DNA from: Acanthosepion pharaonis
Lineage: Eukaryota > Mollusca > Cephalopoda > Sepiida > Sepiidae
Length of the DNA stretch: 64,000 bases
Direction: 5' to 3'
NCBI GenBank assembly: GCA_903632075.3
Contig: CAHIKZ030004123.1
Location: 4,106,001 to 4,170,000, forward strand
This document shows, piece after piece, positions 63,000 through 64,000 of the stretch; the stretch's first letter is position 1, and every line of letters begins with the position of its first letter. A model generated the notes under the pieces. The model was given only the letters and a program-made list of their open reading frames with translations. It was not told where the DNA came from and searched no databases. The position numbers and the translations under genes were made by a program.

Positions 63000-64000
63000 T
63001 TGGCTGGTTTGGCCATTTATGTTTCAGTTTCTGTTTTGTTTTTTATTTTCCTTGATGTCACGGTTTTCAATTCAAGTTTTTAACGATCAGCCGAAAATGC
63101 AAAAATTTTTTTTGTTTGTTTATTGTTTCTTTTTTATACTAAATTTTACACATTACTTTGTTTCGCAAAATCAAAATGACCAATCTTTATCAATATTCTT
63201 GAAACTGTACACTCAATTAGAAGACACCTTAAACTACAACCAGGAAGATATTCAATTCTTCTCTGACCTGTGTAAGCAAATTCTTACAAAAATTATAATG
63301 TAAAAAAAAAAAAAAAGCAACTGATGGTAGTAATAAATGTGTGGTGAAAGAACTTTCAGATTATTGAAACTACTGTCTAACATTGATTAGTGGCTAAAAA
63401 AAGAATAATTTTTACTTTGGGTTTCGTTTGCAGTTTTGAAAATATACATTTTAAAACTGAGATTAAAACTTACTTTATTTTTTTAATATCTAATTTTAGG
63501 TGTATTGGCTTCATAAAATTTCACATTAAGACAAAACTCAAAACTGGCAACTATTTTTTTATTTTTACTCGCTTTTGTTAACTTTTTCTTTTCTTTTTTG
63601 AAAACTGAAACAAATAGATTCCACACATGTCGTATTTACTTTTTTTTTCTTCATTTCTTTTAAAAAAAAAAAAATTAGTTTATATAGTTACTTTGTTCTG
63701 GAATTGTTATCAATGATCAACTGAACTTGCTTTGTTTCAATAAATTCATTTCGATTGACGTTTTGTGAAACCGGAACGAAATAAACAATAACATTATGAA
63801 CCATGGTATTTTTTTTACAATTTCACGCGTCACTTGAGATGAAAAAAGAAGAAAAAAAGGCGTCCATTGTGAGTGACAGTAAAAAAAATCCCAGAAAAAC
63901 TCATGGGCTGCATATTTTGTAAACAAATAGATTTCAAATTTATTTCTTAAAACTAGTCAGTTAAGATTAAAAATGTTTTTATTTTAACATATTTTTGTTC
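63000..64000. other. Unclassified AT-rich sequence
   Basis: A 94-codon plus frame (63019-63303) is hydrophobic at first and then reads NYNQEDIQFFSDLCKQILTK before a stop; no family recognised and no splice evidence. The rest contains poly-A and poly-T runs and slightly more CpG near 63760-63860. Confidence 0.3.

Noticed and set aside
63019..63303. Plus-strand 94-codon frame as a gene or last exon
   Set aside because: The second half has plausible protein-like composition but there is no acceptor AG at a sensible place and no family match; kept only as a note.

Overview
This window looks like an intergenic or intronic, repeat-saturated stretch of a large AT-rich animal genome. I find no intact protein-coding gene. 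The best guess for the organism is a mollusc, most likely a cephalopod such as an octopus. That is inference from the repeat landscape: dense tRNA-Arg-like SINEs, RTE-like and jockey/CR1-like LINE tails, Ty3/gypsy and Penelope-like remnants, and long TA microsatellites. No species-diagnostic gene is present. The long open reading frames at 53.4-55.2 kb are a polypyrimidine satellite read as protein and are not a gene.

Layout. 0.9-2.5 kb is a Tc1/mariner-type element with TA flanks, inverted ends and a decayed transposase, and it carries a nested Helitron-like insertion. 3-10.6 kb has SINEs, LINE-A and LINE-D tails, a TIR element with a transposase-type HTH remnant, and foldback elements. 11.4-22.8 kb holds five same-strand copies of an unusual short retroposon, here called the V-element (conserved head with a hairpin, a variable tandem-repeat middle, a short conserved tail, 9-14 bp target duplications), plus hAT-like debris. 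20-25.8 kb has an RTE-like reverse transcriptase remnant (LINE-B), a 58-bp satellite and a second mariner-type transposase pseudogene. 26-29.4 kb is a Penelope-like remnant (GIY-YIG end) with a 100-bp inverted repeat enclosing a CpG-richer 1.1-kb block. 30-46 kb is mostly LINE-A tails in both orientations, with a nested LINE-A in LINE-C at 38 kb, a 5'-inverted LINE-B at 35 kb and a palindromic TIR element at 40 kb. 46.8-51.3 kb contains scrambled Ty3/gypsy pieces and chimeric SINEs. 53.6-55.2 kb is the polypyrimidine array. 56-60 kb has MITEs, hAT-like elements, LINE-B and a full-length chimeric SINE. 60.8-61.7 kb is the only place that looks like it could hold host regulatory or exon sequence.

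The two most interesting systems are these. (1) A chimeric SINE family whose 5' head is a recognisable 5S rRNA and whose next segment is tRNA-Arg-like, so it carries two kinds of Pol III internal promoter; one copy (47.7-48.4 kb) has three 5S heads in tandem. (2) The V-element, a VNTR-bearing retroposon with an SVA-like layout and no obvious tRNA or 5S head. Family labels (LINE-A to D, V-element, 5S/tRNA SINE) are mine. Assignments rest on reading translations and repeats by eye, without database searches.
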